Shown here: piece by piece, positions 16,637-16,755 of the stretch
Layout: the number at the start of each line of letters is the position of its first letter
Numbering within the stretch: position 1 is the stretch's first letter
Origin: Porogramme epimiltina
Taxonomy: Eukaryota > Basidiomycota > Agaricomycetes > Polyporales > Polyporaceae
Direction of reading: 5' to 3'
NCBI GenBank assembly: GCA_900155495.1
Contig: FTLJ01001005.1
Span: 1 to 16,755 of the forward strand
DNA length: 16,755 nucleotides
The notes under the pieces: generated by a model
What the model was told of the DNA's origin: nothing
The model's database searches: none
What the model saw: only the letters and a program-made list of their open reading frames with translations
Made by a program: the position numbers and the translations under genes

Positions 16637-16755
16637 AGCATCCGCCGAAGACACGCGGGCGCACGCTGCGGGAGAAGGCGGGGGAGATGAGGGAGCGGGA
16701 GCGACGGCCAGGCGGCGTCGTGCGGGGGGCAAGGGCGGGACGAGAAGGGGAGGGG

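Overview
The window looks like nuclear DNA of a basidiomycete fungus, most likely an Agaricomycete (mushroom or bracket fungus). It is GC-rich, its genes are cut by many short GT-AG introns (mostly 50-90 nt) with CTGAC/CTNAC-like branch sites, pyrimidine-rich leaders precede start codons, and all recognisable proteins are eukaryotic families. The exon structures below were assembled by hand from splice sites, reading phase and family conservation.

Layout. (1) 1-498, minus strand: 5' part of a C2H2 zinc-finger transcription factor running off the left edge; its first finger is divided over three exons, one of 19 nt. (2) 499-3599: about 3.1 kb with no gene I can support, lying between divergently transcribed genes; it holds a TATA-like site and phased ATF/CREB-like half sites. 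(3) 3600-6681, plus: a 12-exon, 808-residue bromodomain-bromodomain-BAH protein of the Rsc1/Rsc2 type (RSC chromatin remodeller). (4) 7040-8250, minus: a 345-residue adenosine-deaminase-like protein (ADAL / N6-methyl-AMP deaminase type), convergent with the Rsc gene. (5) 8677-9920, plus: a 331-residue GPALPP-motif/DUF3752 protein, divergent from ADAL over a 426-bp shared upstream region. (6) 10512-11924, plus: a 286-residue short-chain dehydrogenase/reductase whose glycine-rich cofactor loop is partly encoded by an 11-nt exon. (7) 11925-14647: about 2.7 kb between two convergent genes, with repeats, a G-quadruplex motif and an orphan TATA box, but no convincing protein gene. (8) 14648-16470, minus: a 360-residue heterotrimeric G-protein alpha subunit in 10 exons, one of which appears to be a single nucleotide.

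The genes are not an operon or metabolic cluster; they are housekeeping, chromatin and signalling genes side by side. The most striking feature is the splicing architecture: exons of 1, 11, 19, 27, 28 and 30 nt sit inside conserved motifs (G-alpha C-terminal helix, Rossmann glycine loop, zinc finger). The 1-nt exon is the strongest candidate for something unusual: it restores the conserved Asp and the exact family length of the G-alpha tail, and failure to remove the intron after it would give an immediate stop codon.
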